Source: Prunus persica
Taxonomy: Eukaryota; Streptophyta; Magnoliopsida; Rosales; Rosaceae
NCBI RefSeq assembly: GCF_000346465.2
Contig: NC_034009.1
Span: 23,552,225 to 23,616,224 of the forward strand
Direction: 5' to 3'
DNA length: 64,000 bases
Below the pieces are notes generated by a model. The model searched no databases. It was not told the DNA's origin and saw nothing but the letters and a program-made list of their open reading frames with translations. Positions within the stretch are counted from its first letter, which is position 1. Every line of letters starts with the position of its first letter. Below are positions 11,140-22,920 of the stretch, piece after piece. The position numbers and the translations under genes were made by a program.

Positions 11140-11470
11140 AAATGATAAAACATGCTCTGAATAGTTCCTTTATCTAAGATTATTATTCTACATCCAAATC
11201 AATGTTCGGACTGAGAACAATGCGAAATCCTTTACTTACTTATTGACTTGTAAAAAGTAATGAGTTTTCGAGTAAACCGAGGAGCCAGGCCAAGGGAACG
11301 TTCTGCTGCCTCTTCATTCTTTCTTAAGGCTTAACCAGCTACCACTGTTGTTGCAATTTAAAACAACGTGAGAGAAGAGAGAAGCACAGAATTTAAAGTA
11401 AATTTTGTGGTCGAGACCTAAAGACCCCATCCCAACCCCCAACTAAATTAAACCCAAAATCTATAGAATA

Positions 11471-11510
<40 letters not shown>

Positions 11511-12251
11511 AAAAGACATCCCGCTGCATGTGCAAACTGTACCCGCCGCCCGACTGTGAGTCTGCTCTGCAGCAGGCCACGCCTTGCTCTCTATTCTTTT
11601 TTGTGTTTTGTTTCTGTTCTTTCTCTAAAATCGATATCCAAGTCAACTGTTGCTTTGTCATTGCCTTACTTGGACACACTACTAAATCCCAGGTTTTGTT
11701 GTTGTTGTTGTTGCTGTTTTTACATTTACATATATTTTAATATTTCAATCCCAAATTGACCCTAATGAAACTTATCTTAATATATGTAACGTATATAAAA
11801 GGTAAAAATGAACATGAAAACTAAAAGTTAATAGTAATCAAGTATATATATATGTACACTAGTATCAAAAAATAACGCATGCAGGAGGGTTGAAGTGTTT
11901 TGGGTATTGCAATTGCATGCGTTACCAGAACCTCATCAAAACTAAAGTAAAAGCCATTAACTATAATTAATTCATTAAGCAGACACAATTCCACAAAAAA
12001 AGAAGGAAAAAAATAATTGACACACACACACTGGCATAATGCATGGCATGCTAGATGTTGCAGCACTACTTTTTCATGGGATGGGATTTGCACAGCTGCA
12101 CTGTTGCTGGAAGAGGTCAAAATTCACAAACCCAAGAACCGTTGATCATGATCATCATGTTCTCTGTTCTTCTTCGAATCCAAATCCAGAATCCAAAATC
12201 CAAAAATCCAAATGAAAAGAAAGAAAAAAGAGGCAGACATGCGCGTAAGGG
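11140..12251. other. Intergenic DNA upstream of the glutaredoxin gene
   Basis: No coding region was recognised. It contains the GA microsatellite at 11473-11508, a (GTT)n run near 11696-11712 and scattered AT-rich DNA. Short open frames here are low-complexity. Confidence 0.5.
11473..11508. repeat. (AG)n microsatellite
   Basis: Pure AG dinucleotide run of about 36 bp. Confidence 0.97.
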
Positions 12252-12259
12252 TCACGTCA
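12252..12259. promoter_or_regulatory. Possible TGA/bZIP site (TCACGTCA, reverse complement TGACGTGA)
   Basis: A TGACG core with an ACGT centre lies about 460 bp before the glutaredoxin TATA box. TGACG is the core bound by TGA bZIP factors, the partners of ROXY glutaredoxins. A single 8-bp match can occur by chance, so any feedback role is speculative. Confidence 0.3.
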
Positions 12260-12712
12260 GAATTGTAAAAGCAGTTTTGGTCATATATAAACTACACCCG
12301 ACAACAAGGACCAACGCAGCCGTCTAATATCTCTGTGCTCTGTGTGTGGATGCCTTGCCTTTTCTACTAAAAAGCCTGTGTTTCCAACAAAACCTGAAAA
12401 AGAGCTTAATTTTGGCTTAAAATGGAGCTGCCAATTGCCCTCCCCTACACCCTACCGTAGACAAAAATACCCCATACGCCTCCTTCCTCCCCTGACACCG
12501 CCGCTTCTACTACCATCCCCTACGACGTATTTCTACTTTGTCTACGTCTACGCTCCTCGTCCTTGTACGTTGTTGTACAGACAACAATCCTTTTAAAGCA
12601 AAATCCACGAGGTCCCCTTAGCACGCCCTGCGACAACAAACAGACAAACCAATTAACCCTTTTAAACACCCCCCCTCCCTTCGCAATTACCATATTACCC
12701 CTCATCACCTTC

Positions 12713-12720
12713 CCTATAAA
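12713..12720 (+). promoter_or_regulatory. TATA box of the glutaredoxin gene
   Basis: CCTATAAA lies about 235 bp before the start codon, followed by a CT-rich leader typical of plant core promoters and 5' UTRs. The leader contains a 43-bp-offset duplication of TCTTCRAGTTTGGTTTGTG (12835 and 12878). Confidence 0.65.
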
Positions 12721-12947
12721 TTCCCCATCCCACTCTTCACTTGTCTAAGTTGTGCAACACCTTCTCACACTCTTTTGTCTCAAACAACAACTTCTCTGGT
12801 CTCTTCTTCTCTTGTCTTCTGCATTTTTCAACAGTCTTCGAGTTTGGTTTGTGGGTTTTGAGAGCATTTTCCAATAATCTTCAAGTTTGGTTTGTGAGTT
12901 TTGTTAATTGAGAGGAGAGAGAGTAAGAGTAGTGCAATATTATTATA

Positions 12948-13331
12948 ATGATGCATTATCAGCAGGCAGAGGCGTCGTGGGGTTACTATGTGCCGGTGAG
13001 GATGAGCATGGGGGACCCACTGGAGCGGGTGGCGAGGTTGGCGGCGAAGAGCGCGGTGGTAATATTCAGTGTGAGCAGCTGCTGCATGTGCCATGCTGTC
13101 AAGAGGCTCTTCTGCGGGATGGGGGTCAATCCGACGGTGTATGAGCTGGACCAGGACCCCAGAGGGAAGGAGATCGAGAGGGCTCTCATGAGGTTGCTCG
13201 GCAACTCGCCGGCTGTTCCGGTGGTTTTTATTGGCGGCAAGCTCATCGGCACCATGGACAGAGTCATGGCTTCCCATATCAATGGCTCCCTGGTCCCACT
13301 TCTCAAGGAGGCTGGGGCCCTCTGGCTCTGA
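12948..13331 (+). CDS. CC-type (class III) glutaredoxin, ROXY1/2-like
   Basis: Plant-specific CC-type glutaredoxins bind glutathione and control TGA bZIP transcription factors in flower development and stress responses. This single-exon gene encodes 127 residues. Residues 34-49 ([16 protein letters not shown]) carry the CCMC active site. [15 protein letters not shown] contains the cis-Pro and glutathione-binding part. The protein ends ALWL, the C-terminal motif that ROXY proteins need for TGA and TOPLESS interaction. Two ATGs lie side by side (12948 and 12951); either gives essentially the same protein. An A-rich stretch at 13376-13389 lies in the 3' UTR. Length, lack of introns and all key motifs fit ROXY1/ROXY2 rather than the shorter CCL-type members; which ROXY it is remains open. 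Confidence 0.95.
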   Translation: MMHYQQAEASWGYYVPVRMSMGDPLERVARLAAKSAVVIFSVSSCCMCHAVKRLFCGMGVNPTVYELDQDPRGKEIERALMRLLGNSPAVPVVFIGGKLIGTMDRVMASHINGSLVPLLKEAGALWL

Positions 13332-14877
13332 TCTGATTAGCACCTCTAGTTGACATGTCACAAGAAAGAAAGACTAAAAAAAAAAAAAGGAAGAGACGAA
13401 GGAGTGAGCTTCAGAAGTGATTTTCATGATGATGTCCGGTTGAAATACATTGGAATGCTTTATGTTAATTTCACTTGCATTTTCTACTCCAATGGAAATT
13501 CTCCCATATATATATAAAAAAGTTCAGATTTTGAGGTCTTCTATATGGATATTCTCAGCCATTAGTTGAGGATAATCAATCCTGTAATCGACATGATTTT
13601 GGCACTTTGTTTGGTATCTGTAGTTTTGGCCGCAGTGAATAATTTTCTACCAGGAATTAATGTCGTTTTTTATCGATCAGGTAAAGTGGCTCTTCAAACT
13701 TAAATACTTACAATTATAGTGTTTTGTTGATCGGCCACCTACATTCCTGCTGCTGCACTGCACACAGTGATGATGTCGGCTACAGTATGTCCCATGGCGG
13801 GCCATGGCCAAATCCTGACCCACAACAACTATCACTGATTGCTACGTCATCCAAAACCTGTTTTGTAATTTGCAAAAACAACGTCCAAAAAGAAATTTTG
13901 CTTTTGGGATTTTTGAACAAACTTTTACAATCGGGCCCAATTCTTGTTTCGGGAACAAAGCCCAAGCAACTGAGAGAGGCTTTACTGCTGTGGCGAAGCT
14001 ACAGAGAACTGTTGTTATTACCAAGATAACACGAAACCGATGTTATTTACCACCAAAATAAAAACAAAACCAAAAACCAAAAAATCAAAATTGGAATTTA
14101 ATAAGAAAATATATGAAAGAGGACACCATGGCAGATAAAAAACGTACACCCGCACAGATTCAAGGACGATTTCAAGATCTAAAATAATATGCACAAAATC
14201 TAATTCCAGCGATGATTAAGCCAACGAAAATGCTAAACGTATAACAAAAAGAATAGTAGAACTTGTCCTTAACCATGATCCATGCATAAGCATTAATAAG
14301 CATCTGATTTTCTAAAGAGACAAAACTATGAAACCCAAACAATTTTGAAGCCTTGAGAGTATGAGAGGCACCATATCATGTGATGTGTGAGCTAAGGCTA
14401 GTTATGGAGAGTTGTGCATGACATAAATTTCCTTCAAATTGTCACAAAAAAGCAGTGTCGAATGCAAAATTGTCACAAAAAAGAGACAAGTCCCGTGCCC
14501 CCACAACCAGCAATTGAGCCATTTAAAAACCTTAGGACTTTTTTGCCATCGAGAAAATCATGTAAGCCCTAGTTCAATTTCCACTAGCTGTTAAATCTGC
14601 AACAGAATTAAAAGCCCCCCCGGCCTCTATCCCTCTTACCTGACAATCTGCCAAAAGGGTTCTTCACATGTCTTTGTTTTGTTCTGAATAGATAAAGCAT
14701 TTCATCTCTATGATTACAGTTGGTCCTAACACCAAATACTCACGGGCACATTATATGCACACAGAGCTTGAGCCTCCAGCTATATAATATTTGCTTTAGA
14801 TGCACTGGGTTAAGTACAACCTAGTATAGTCCATAGGCAATACATGCTTTTACTGGAAGCTTCCTTCTTCCTCTCCC
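13332..14877. other. Intergenic DNA, no supported gene
   Basis: The 3' flank of the glutaredoxin gene is followed by about 1.3 kb of AT-rich DNA. Open frames on both strands around 13724-14061 are short, overlap each other and resemble nothing known. No terminal repeats were seen. Confidence 0.5.
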
Positions 14878-16049
14878 ATGTTTTCTTCCATGGATCATCC
14901 AATTATTTTCCTCCTTCTTCTAGCATATCTTGCTACACAGTCACTTGCTCTTGCACCTCAATCAAGAACACCAAAAGCCCGGATCACGGTTGTGGGAGCA
15001 GTTTATTGTGATACCTGTTCAACCAACACATTCTCCAGAAGCAGCTACTTTCTGCCAGGTAAAATTAATGATCTTCAAGGCCCCAAAACAGAGCATAGTT
15101 TCATTCCAAGTTACTAGCTGGCAGTCTTTTATGTAATTAATTGTCGTAAGAGAGGTTTGTAGCTCAGGTGGTTAAGAGCATTTACTTTTGCACACATGAG
15201 GTCCTAGATTCGGTTCCCTCTCCCCCAATATCGCTTGTATATAAATAAAAAAAAGTAATTAATTATCTCATATTAGTGTTTTAATTGCTTGTGTTTAACT
15301 GATCAGGAGTGGATGTTCTTATAAAATGCAAATTCAGAGGAAACTCACCCAGAACAGCAGAAGATATCAATTTTGAGGTCAACAGAACCACAGATAAGTA
15401 TGGAGTGTACAAGTTGGAAATACCTGTTGTTGACGGAGTTAACTGCATAGATGGCTTTGCAATGAAGTCCATGTGCCAGGCAAACTTGATAGGAAGCTCA
15501 TCCTCAGCCTGCAATGTTCCTGGTCTAAAAACAACAGCAGATGAGATATCAGTGAAGTCAAAGCAAGACAATCTGTGTATATACAGCATGAATGCCTTGA
15601 GTTTCAGGCCATCTAAGAAGAATGTGAGCTTATGTGGAGATAAGAAAGAGGAATTGGCAAGTTCCTTCAACTCTTCCAAGTTCTTTCTCCCTTACTTCCC
15701 ACCATATGGCTTCTTCCCTTGGCCTAAATTGCCATTCCCTCCACTACCACCATTGCCATCACTTCCCTTTCCTCCTTTGCCACCTCTAACATCTTTGCCT
15801 TTCCCATTCCCACCATCTTTGCCATTCCCATTCCCACAATTCCCTCCTTTTACTCCATCCCCAAATCCTTTGGCCCCAAACTCTCCACCTGCATTTAACT
15901 TAGGCGACCCAAGAACTTGGATACCTAATATCCCTAAAGTCTTTGTTCCTCCTCCACCACCTGCATTCAATCTTAGAGACCCCAGAACTTGGATACCACC
16001 ATACATTCCTCCATCCCCTCCTGGTAGCCCTCAAAACCAGAAACCATAG
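14878..16049 (+). CDS. Pollen Ole e 1 / proline-rich extensin-like cell-wall protein
   Basis: Two exons, 14878-15058 and 15307-16049, join in frame (codon split 1+2) to give 307 residues. Residues 1 to about 25 are a signal peptide (hydrophobic FLLLLAYLATQSLA). Residues about 30-150 form the Ole e 1 domain, with VVGAVYCDTCSTNTFSRSSY at its start and further cysteines in KCKF, NCIDGF, SMCQAN, ACNVP and SLCG. From about residue 170 the chain is a proline-rich tail of FPPLPPLPSL-type repeats, followed by two copies of PPAFNL-DPRTWIP. Such hybrids are secreted to the plant cell wall; their biochemical role is not established. The intron (15059-15306) contains a SINE. Another ATG lies 12 bp downstream at 14890, so the exact N terminus is uncertain by four residues. 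Confidence 0.9.
15143..15254 (+). mobile_element. tRNA-derived SINE inserted in the intron of the Ole e 1 gene
   Basis: Contains a box A (TAGCTCAGGTGGTTAAGAGC), a box B (GGTCCTAGATTCGGTTCCC), the family tail CCCCAATATCGCTTGTAT, and an A-rich end. It is bordered by a perfect 10-bp direct repeat GTAATTAATT (15133-15142 and 15255-15264), the target duplication of an L1-type insertion. It lies in the same orientation as the host gene. The near-intact promoter boxes suggest a fairly recent insertion. It is not a tRNA gene: no cloverleaf can be drawn past the D arm. Confidence 0.88.
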
Positions 16050-16856
16050 TTTTAGTCTCACTATTTGTCTTACTTCACATATCTACAATAATACTATGTT
16101 CCATATATTATTGCTTACCATGGTCAAAAAAGCTTATTTGCCATGGTAAAGAAAAGCTTCTGTTTTATGTATGAGATGGAAAACATTTGGATATAACAAT
16201 ATTTTACATAAATCCCCTGCCCAGAAAGGCAGAAACATCTGTTTTATTATGTTAGCTTGTGACTAGTGAGCCCCCCTCCACCACTAGCAAATTAGAATGA
16301 TTGTTTAAAGGTGATAAGGTCATATTAAAATTAAATTAAGCCTTGAAAGGACAAAACCCAAGTCCAAAAATGTGTCTTCAACTATCCCAAAAAACAAATA
16401 ATAATAATTCCTTTTGAATTTCCGGAGTGCGACAATTTCAAAAACCCCTTTGGACGTTGAAATGAATATTACAGATATGTTAAAAGCATAGCTTTGCTCT
16501 TTAAAATTGAATAGAAGCACGTGTCAAAACTCCATTTGTTTTGAGGAAAGGCTCCTCGTTAAATGCTGAAATGAAAAACTTGTACGCAAAGGGAGGAAAC
16601 AAAGACTAAAACTAAGCTCTAGGTCATAGAAAAGTTGCTGATCATAGTCCTACCATGCCACATGCCATATACAGGGCTTGAGTTCATTCAGTTGTCAGCA
16701 TCAACTTTTTTTTTTTTTCCTTTCCAATTCTAAGATTCTAACTGCACAAATCCTGCAATTGTTTCCAGGTAAAGTCTATTCATTGGAATTTACTGCTTCT
16801 GACTATAAATATATGTACATGTAAAATTGAGACCGGACTCTGACGCTGCTAGCGTT
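16050..16856. other. Region between convergent genes
   Basis: Holds the 3' flanks of the Ole e 1 gene (plus) and the MORC gene (minus). No other gene, RNA or repeat with clear ends was seen. Confidence 0.55.
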
Positions 16857-19800
16857 TCATTCGCTTTCAACTTTGCACTTTAATAGCTTCATTCCTTCTA
16901 GCTTTCTCACCTTCTCAAGCAGGTGATCGATGGTGTTAGACGCATCCTGCAGACAGAAAACAATAAATAAATAAAATTATCTCAGAGAATAGACAAGTGA
17001 AGGTGCTAAAATGGTTGGCGAGAAATCCTCACTGTTAGACTTTTCCTCAGTCTTTCCTCCTCCTTTTCTCGCTCAGCCTTTTCTGCCACTAATATTTCAA
17101 TTAAAGCTGATTGCTCTTTCTCCATCTCTTCTGTTTTTTGTTTTTCCTGCTGAAGCTGATTTTGAAGACAAGCCAAAAGCATAAGTATCAAAATTCAGTA
17201 AGTCATAATAATAATATAATCTACAACCAGAAAGCAACATATAATAAATGATGCAGCGTGCCCTTCTACTGAATATCAAGTTTCATTTCTTCATAAGTCC
17301 TAGTGATCTAAATTTTATTTCAAGGCATCCAATTTGTGGAATGATCTTGGTACTCTTTTAACGTTTATCAACAGTATATCATAAATATACAATAAATTAA
17401 ATGCAAATACAAATTTAAGATAACTATTTAAAGCAACCGTCGTGCACTTACTTCATTTTCAAGTGATTTACACCTAGCTTTCTCAGAACTGAGGTCCTTT
17501 AGCAATTTAAGCATTGTCGGACCACCAGTTTCCTTCAATCTGCAAAAAGAAAAGGAAACAGTCAAATGGTCGATTTTGGATATAAAGACTATTGCCACAG
17601 GCAAACAACAAGGAAGCTTAATTTCATAGAACAGTTGACACCACCTTTCGATGGCTTCATGAGAATGTTTTTTCGACTTAGTTGAACACTCAACATTGCC
17701 AGCAGTAGAAACTTGCTCCGCTCCTTTTGTAGCGGGTGTCTGTTAATGGGAGAGAATATAAGCAATACAGGTAGAAAAAATAAAAAGACAAAGGAGTATT
17801 TGGAAAACAAAAAAATACTGCACAAGTCAGTTGTTTTTTAGGTACAAGCATAAATCAGTTCTTTGATTATTGAGATGGATGGAGTATGGAGTGGCTATTG
17901 ACTCTTTCTTTGGTACCAAGAAATATAACATCATATACGGATAAACTATGGTTGAGAAATAATTAGCAAGACAATTAGGCATATGAGCAGCTTGAGGTAG
18001 TGCTTAGCAAATATTAATGAACACAACAATCTATTAACTGTCTAATGCTTGACAGTTGATATAGAGTTATTACTACTAAAAGAGAAAACCAGATAGACTT
18101 AACCATTTATATAGGGAGCGGCTATTGGCACTCCAAAAAAGTTATCATGCACTTCTCTTCTCCTTTATAAGAAGGTAAGGGAGAAATTGCACATGGAGGA
18201 GTATAGGATGACTTTTTTGGAGTGCCAATATATCCACGACATTTATTTTTTTCATTTGTGCCCAGCCCACCACAAAGTGAGAAGTAATGGGAAAAAAATG
18301 CCTTGGAGTGTGAATGCCTAAGCATTTGATGGCCCCTTGAGTCTGAAGCAGGGTCTTGCTGAGGTTCAATAGAAGCATATGATGCCTCATCTTCACTTGA
18401 AGCGTCCGTGGGTGATGATCCTTTTTCAAGTTTCTTACTGGACATTTTCATAACTCCCCCAGTACTAGAACCAGGGCAATTCTGCTTTGTGCCTGCGGAT
18501 TTCTCTTGATTAGATGCCAAAGGTTCTCTTTCTGAAAAATCACTCGAACGTCTTCTTGGAGCATACCCAACAATCTGGCAATTTTTAGACCTAGGAAAAA
18601 CGGATCACAGTAACTTAAATACATGTAACATCAAGTTACTTAAGTGGCATGAAGGAAAAGAACAAACCAGAAATCTTTCTGCATTGCAACCAATCGTGCC
18701 TCAAGTCTTGAAAGAACAATTGTCCGCTCAAAGCCCTGTTTGTCGTGAGCTGGTTCAACAAAATTAGCTTCCAGCACACCTATTACAGAGAGATATGACA
18801 AGAGTGGGGTAACATAACTTATCCATATTATGATTAGTCACTGCAACACCAAAAGAAAACACAAGAAATGTTTTACAAAATACCTATAACTCCACGACCA
18901 TCACTGCCAGCAGCATTCCAAACCCTCCAAAACGGCTGAAAAATAAGATTTTTTTTTTTTAGTTTAGGAAAAACAAGACAAGAAGGTAGAATATACTGGT
19001 AATATTACAAGAACGAAGTCCTTCCTGTGCATTATTCTACCAAAACCAACGATGATATGGGACAAATTGAAGGCTTTATTATGCTACAAATTGATAATAT
19101 CTCGACCATGGAATAAATGCTACAAATTGATAAAGAAGACACAGACAGCAAACCTTAATCAGTCGATTTTTATGATAAACATTGAACCCTTGGACATCAA
19201 TATGAAATCGCGCATCCTTTACAAAACCAAGAGTGACATTGGCAATCATCTGTAAAAATAAAAGAAAAATCAGCATATTTGTAAACTCGAAAACAGAAAA
19301 TAATGCTAATTCCAAGACTAAGTTTCGAAAGCATTACATTTACATCTTTTGGGATTCCCTCCGGAAGATGCAGAGGTCTGTATGTTACCTCCTTAGTTAA
19401 CATCATGTCATTCACTATATTATGATGTTCAACATCTTTCCCACGGAGAATAATTCTGAAGTTATATGGAAGCTTGAGATAGAGAATTGATGCATAACTC
19501 TGGCAAAAATGAAAAAGATGGTATGGTTACTGATGTAAGACCGTATGTTAAAATCTCTTCAAGAATTGCAGTTCTATCACAATGAATGCCAACATTCATT
19601 CATGTTGAATGATCTCTTCAAACATACCCGTAACGAATGTCTATAAGTTAAGAAGTGTCTAGAGTTGGGATATTGTTTTGCCATATGAATCTTCTTCTCA
19701 TCCCTATTGACTCCTCTAATTTGAATGTCCTGTCATTTCAAACATGAAAGATAAGAACCCAAATCTGACAGTGCAGGCACCCTTTAAGTTTATATGAATT

Positions 19801-22388
19801 CAGAGTCAAAATCTCACATGGGGATCAGTATCGAAATCAAGTTCCAGTTGTCCTTCATCATCTTCCCAAAGGTTGTAGATTATGATACGAGTACCATGCT
19901 CTTTAAAGAGCGTGAACTACAGAGCACAACAAAGAAAGAGATAAATAACACTTTTTTCTTTGGTCACCTGAAGCATAGCTATGAAATGACATGTGATTTA
20001 TCAAAACAAGAAATAGACTCACCTGCTGAAGAAGAACTTCTTCACTTAAATATGGAGACCACTGCACTATGGTCGCTAGGTTTCTCTCCCAATCATCTAG
20101 AGAACCCCGCACCATCCTGTTCCATCCTTGACCTGTTTTCTCGTAGTCAACCTTACCGTAAAATTGAATCATAGTTAAGAGAATACTTCAAAGGAATTCA
20201 TGCAAAATAAATGTTTTGTGGTGGCAACTGATCAATTTACATAATTTCTCCAATTTTCCTAGTGATAAGCTTCTCCTATAAAATATTCATCCTCAATTAA
20301 CTACAACGTCTTTTGTTAATCTTCTTCTGAAAAAACATCACCAGCTTATGCTAACAATCAAATCCTTGAGTTCACGACACTCAAACAAACGAGAAAAGAG
20401 TTTAGGAGATGTAAAGAGTTTGAGTCCTTTAATAATAATCTGTAAGAAATTTAAAGCTACTTTTAGTTTGATTTCTTTTGATTTAAGTAACAAAAATACA
20501 ATTACAAAACATAAGTCAAGAATGGTTGAAATTGTTGTTGCCATTATTTACCAAAAAAGAAAAAGAAAAGAAGAACTGCTGTTCTTACGATGGGAACCAC
20601 AATATCTTCCTTTCCAGTATCCCTCAAAAATGAATAAGATAGCATTCCTATGGTCTGTGTCGGGCTAAGAGAAAAGAAGACAAGTCAGTTAAATTTCATT
20701 TAGACAATCAAACATATGTGAAGCAGCAGAAAAACGTAAAACGGGAAGTAACAAAAGTCTCATGCAAAACTTAAGACCGAAAACAATCAAAAAATTTAAA
20801 GCCAGATTATAATTTAGACTGATGAAAACCAAACCTTCCCCCATCAATCCCCCGACAACGAGAAAACACTATAACATCTGCTCCAAGCCTCATAGTACTC
20901 GTCTTGAACCCATTGCCATCTAAAAGAAAAAGAGAGATTGAAATCATTAAAACAATGAGACTATGATAATTGAAACAATCTTCCGTTATAATACTTATTC
21001 ACTACCCCTTTACTTATAAAATTTTCAAATTTTAGTCTCATGTAAGTGATGCTGCAGCTCACATTGACCAATAGTATTTGCCATTTTGCTTTTTGCGGAA
21101 TACCCAAGAGACATGCATTGTCGCATTTTATCAGGAGCCATTCCACCACCATTATCTGTAGTCAAAGGATTAAATAAAAACAAAGCATTAGCATTTGTAT
21201 AACAGAGTTGGGGTCATGTTCTAAGTAAAAGCAAAAGAATTTGGGAATGGTAAAATTCAACTGTGAAGGCAAAAACAGCACAGATGGGACTGCGTGAATA
21301 CGAAAAGACATCCACGCTATCGATGCCACTAGTTTATCAGGAAAGAATGACAAAACATATGGAGTAATGTACCTTCAACCATCAACATCTCACTGCCATC
21401 TTTCTTATTTCTCAGCATGTCAATGTGAACATAACTGGCTCCATAGCAAATCTGGCCCAAAAAAAAAACATTAGGATTGAAAAACAAATCAATATTCCTT
21501 CAATTTTCTGAAAGCAAGATAAAAGATGTTCAATTACCTCATCCAAAGCATTGTCTAGAAGCTCTGCAAAAGCTGCAAACAGAGTATCACAGTTAGTCGA
21601 ATTCTTTCTATTCATTTAAAAGCAAAGCCAATAAAGAACCAATAAGTATAAATTCAACTTTCAACTTTAGTGATAATGTACCTCCCAGAGCCCACTTATG
21701 ACTGGTGGCATTTGAATGGAGAAACTTGGGATGAACCCTGACATGGTCCATTCCAACTGCAAAAGCCAAAAGCACAAAAAGAAGATTAACATCAAAAGCA
21801 CAAAGCCAAAAGCCTAAAACAGTCAAACAAAGACATGCAAAAACATGCAGAGCAGAAAACAAACAATCAAACACTTGGAAAACAAAACAACGCGTGCAGC
21901 ACTTTTGTACCAGAAGAGAACCCAGAATTGGCCATGCCTTCACTGCCACCCTCATAATCCCCTGCTTTCCAAAACTGCTTGCAACTCCGTAGAACCAGAC
22001 CCACCTGGTTATCATTATTATTATTACTATTTACACCAACACTCTTCGCAACGTTCTCTGCCGGAACCTGAGCCAGAGGCACCGCCTTGGCAATTTCCAA
22101 AGGCGTAAGAGGATGCAGAAACCCTAGAGGGAACGTGAAACCCGCGTTTCCCTTACTTTTCAGCTTCTTCGTTGCCGGAGCTCCTTCGCCTCCTGCCAAA
22201 TCACGATTTTTCTTCAACTTGCTCGCTACGGAACCCAATAAGGAACTGCTGTCTAGGTCTTCAACGTCCGAAGAGTTAACGGAACTAGCGCTACTACTAT
22301 CGCTGCTTAGGTAAATAGGCGAAGGATTGGGAATTTGATTGGTTTTCTCCGTGATTTCTTGCTTGACGGATACGGTAGCGGCAGCCAT
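16857..22388 (-). CDS. MORC (microrchidia) GHKL ATPase
   Basis: Plant MORC proteins are nuclear ATPases that compact chromatin and act in RNA-directed DNA methylation, transposon silencing and immunity. Exons in coding order: 21911-22388, 21682-21756, 21538-21572, 21373-21451, 21063-21155, 20835-20919, 20589-20664, 20023-20151, 19818-19916, 19628-19729, 19338-19499, 19154-19249, 18884-18935, 18668-18779, about 18310-18590, 17645-17739, 17452-17539, 17033-17155, 16857-16946. All joins keep frame except the 3' end of the fifteenth exon, where no phase-correct GT was found. The protein is roughly 780 residues. GHKL motifs are visible: ELLDNALDE (N box, about residue 188), DNGGGM (about 223), and YGNGFKTSTMRLGAD. 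The S5-like part contains GTRIIIYNLWEDDEGQLELD. The C terminus is coiled coil (LQQEKQKTEEMEKEQ). The N terminus is Ser-rich with a basic KKLKSK patch. The subclade (MORC1/2/6 versus 4/5/7) is not assigned. Confidence 0.93.
18125..18228. mobile_element. 104-bp foldback MITE in the MORC gene
   Basis: Terminal inverted repeats TTGGCACTCCAAAAAAGT begin at 18125 and, reverse-complemented, end at 18228. Both sides are flanked by TA (18123-18124, 18229-18230), consistent with Tc1/mariner-type MITEs. It sits just downstream, in gene orientation, of the unresolved exon 15 end, so it most likely lies in the following intron. Confidence 0.75.
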
Positions 22389-22446
22389 GGTTTGAAGGAC
22401 AATGTGAGAGATTTACAGCGACGGAGAATTATGGTTTTGGGTGGTT

Positions 22447-22454
22447 TAGGGTTT
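22447..22454 (-). promoter_or_regulatory. Telo-box (AAACCCTA) upstream of the MORC start codon
   Basis: On the minus strand the octamer lies about 60 nt before the MORC ATG, in the leader or core promoter. Telo-boxes are common in plant promoters of genes expressed in dividing cells. No clear TATA box was seen nearby. Confidence 0.45.
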
Positions 22455-22920
22455 CTTTGGGGGGCTAAAGAATGGGAGAGAATTTTAAGGATTTTGAAAT
22501 CGAAGGGATAAATAGAACGACAGAGAGAGAAGAAGATGAAGCGATATATTCTGGCTCGCAGACGTTTATGCGGCGAAGTGGCGCGACTCTGTTATAGGAA
22601 TAGAGTAGGAATAGGAAGTCTATAGCCGAAAGAACTAGTTTTGCACGTGGATATTAATTTTGCATGCACATCGTATTCGTGTACGGCGGTTACTCGCTCA
22701 ATTGGCACTCTAGGTTTTTTTTTCTCTCATTTAAAAATAAATAAATAATTGTCCAAGATTTTCAAAACGACATTTGATTTGTGAGGAAAGCACTTTAAAA
22801 AAAAAAAAAAAAAGGTGTTATTCAGAATCTTAAGATATAAATTGTATTTTAAGGGGGTGCACAATAACAATTTTCTTTCTAAATTGTATTTTAGTTCATA
22901 TTTTTTAATTTTTTTCTCTT

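Noticed and set aside
11456..11760. Overlapping plus- and minus-strand frames at the AG repeat
   Set aside because: Coding-like appearance comes from Ser-Leu readings of (AG)n and (GTT)n.
15150..15225. tRNA gene
   Set aside because: Box A and box B are present, but there is no full cloverleaf, and the A tail plus 10-bp target duplication identify a SINE.
15692..16006. Gly-rich minus-strand frame
   Set aside because: It is the antisense reading of the proline-rich tail of the Ole e 1 protein.
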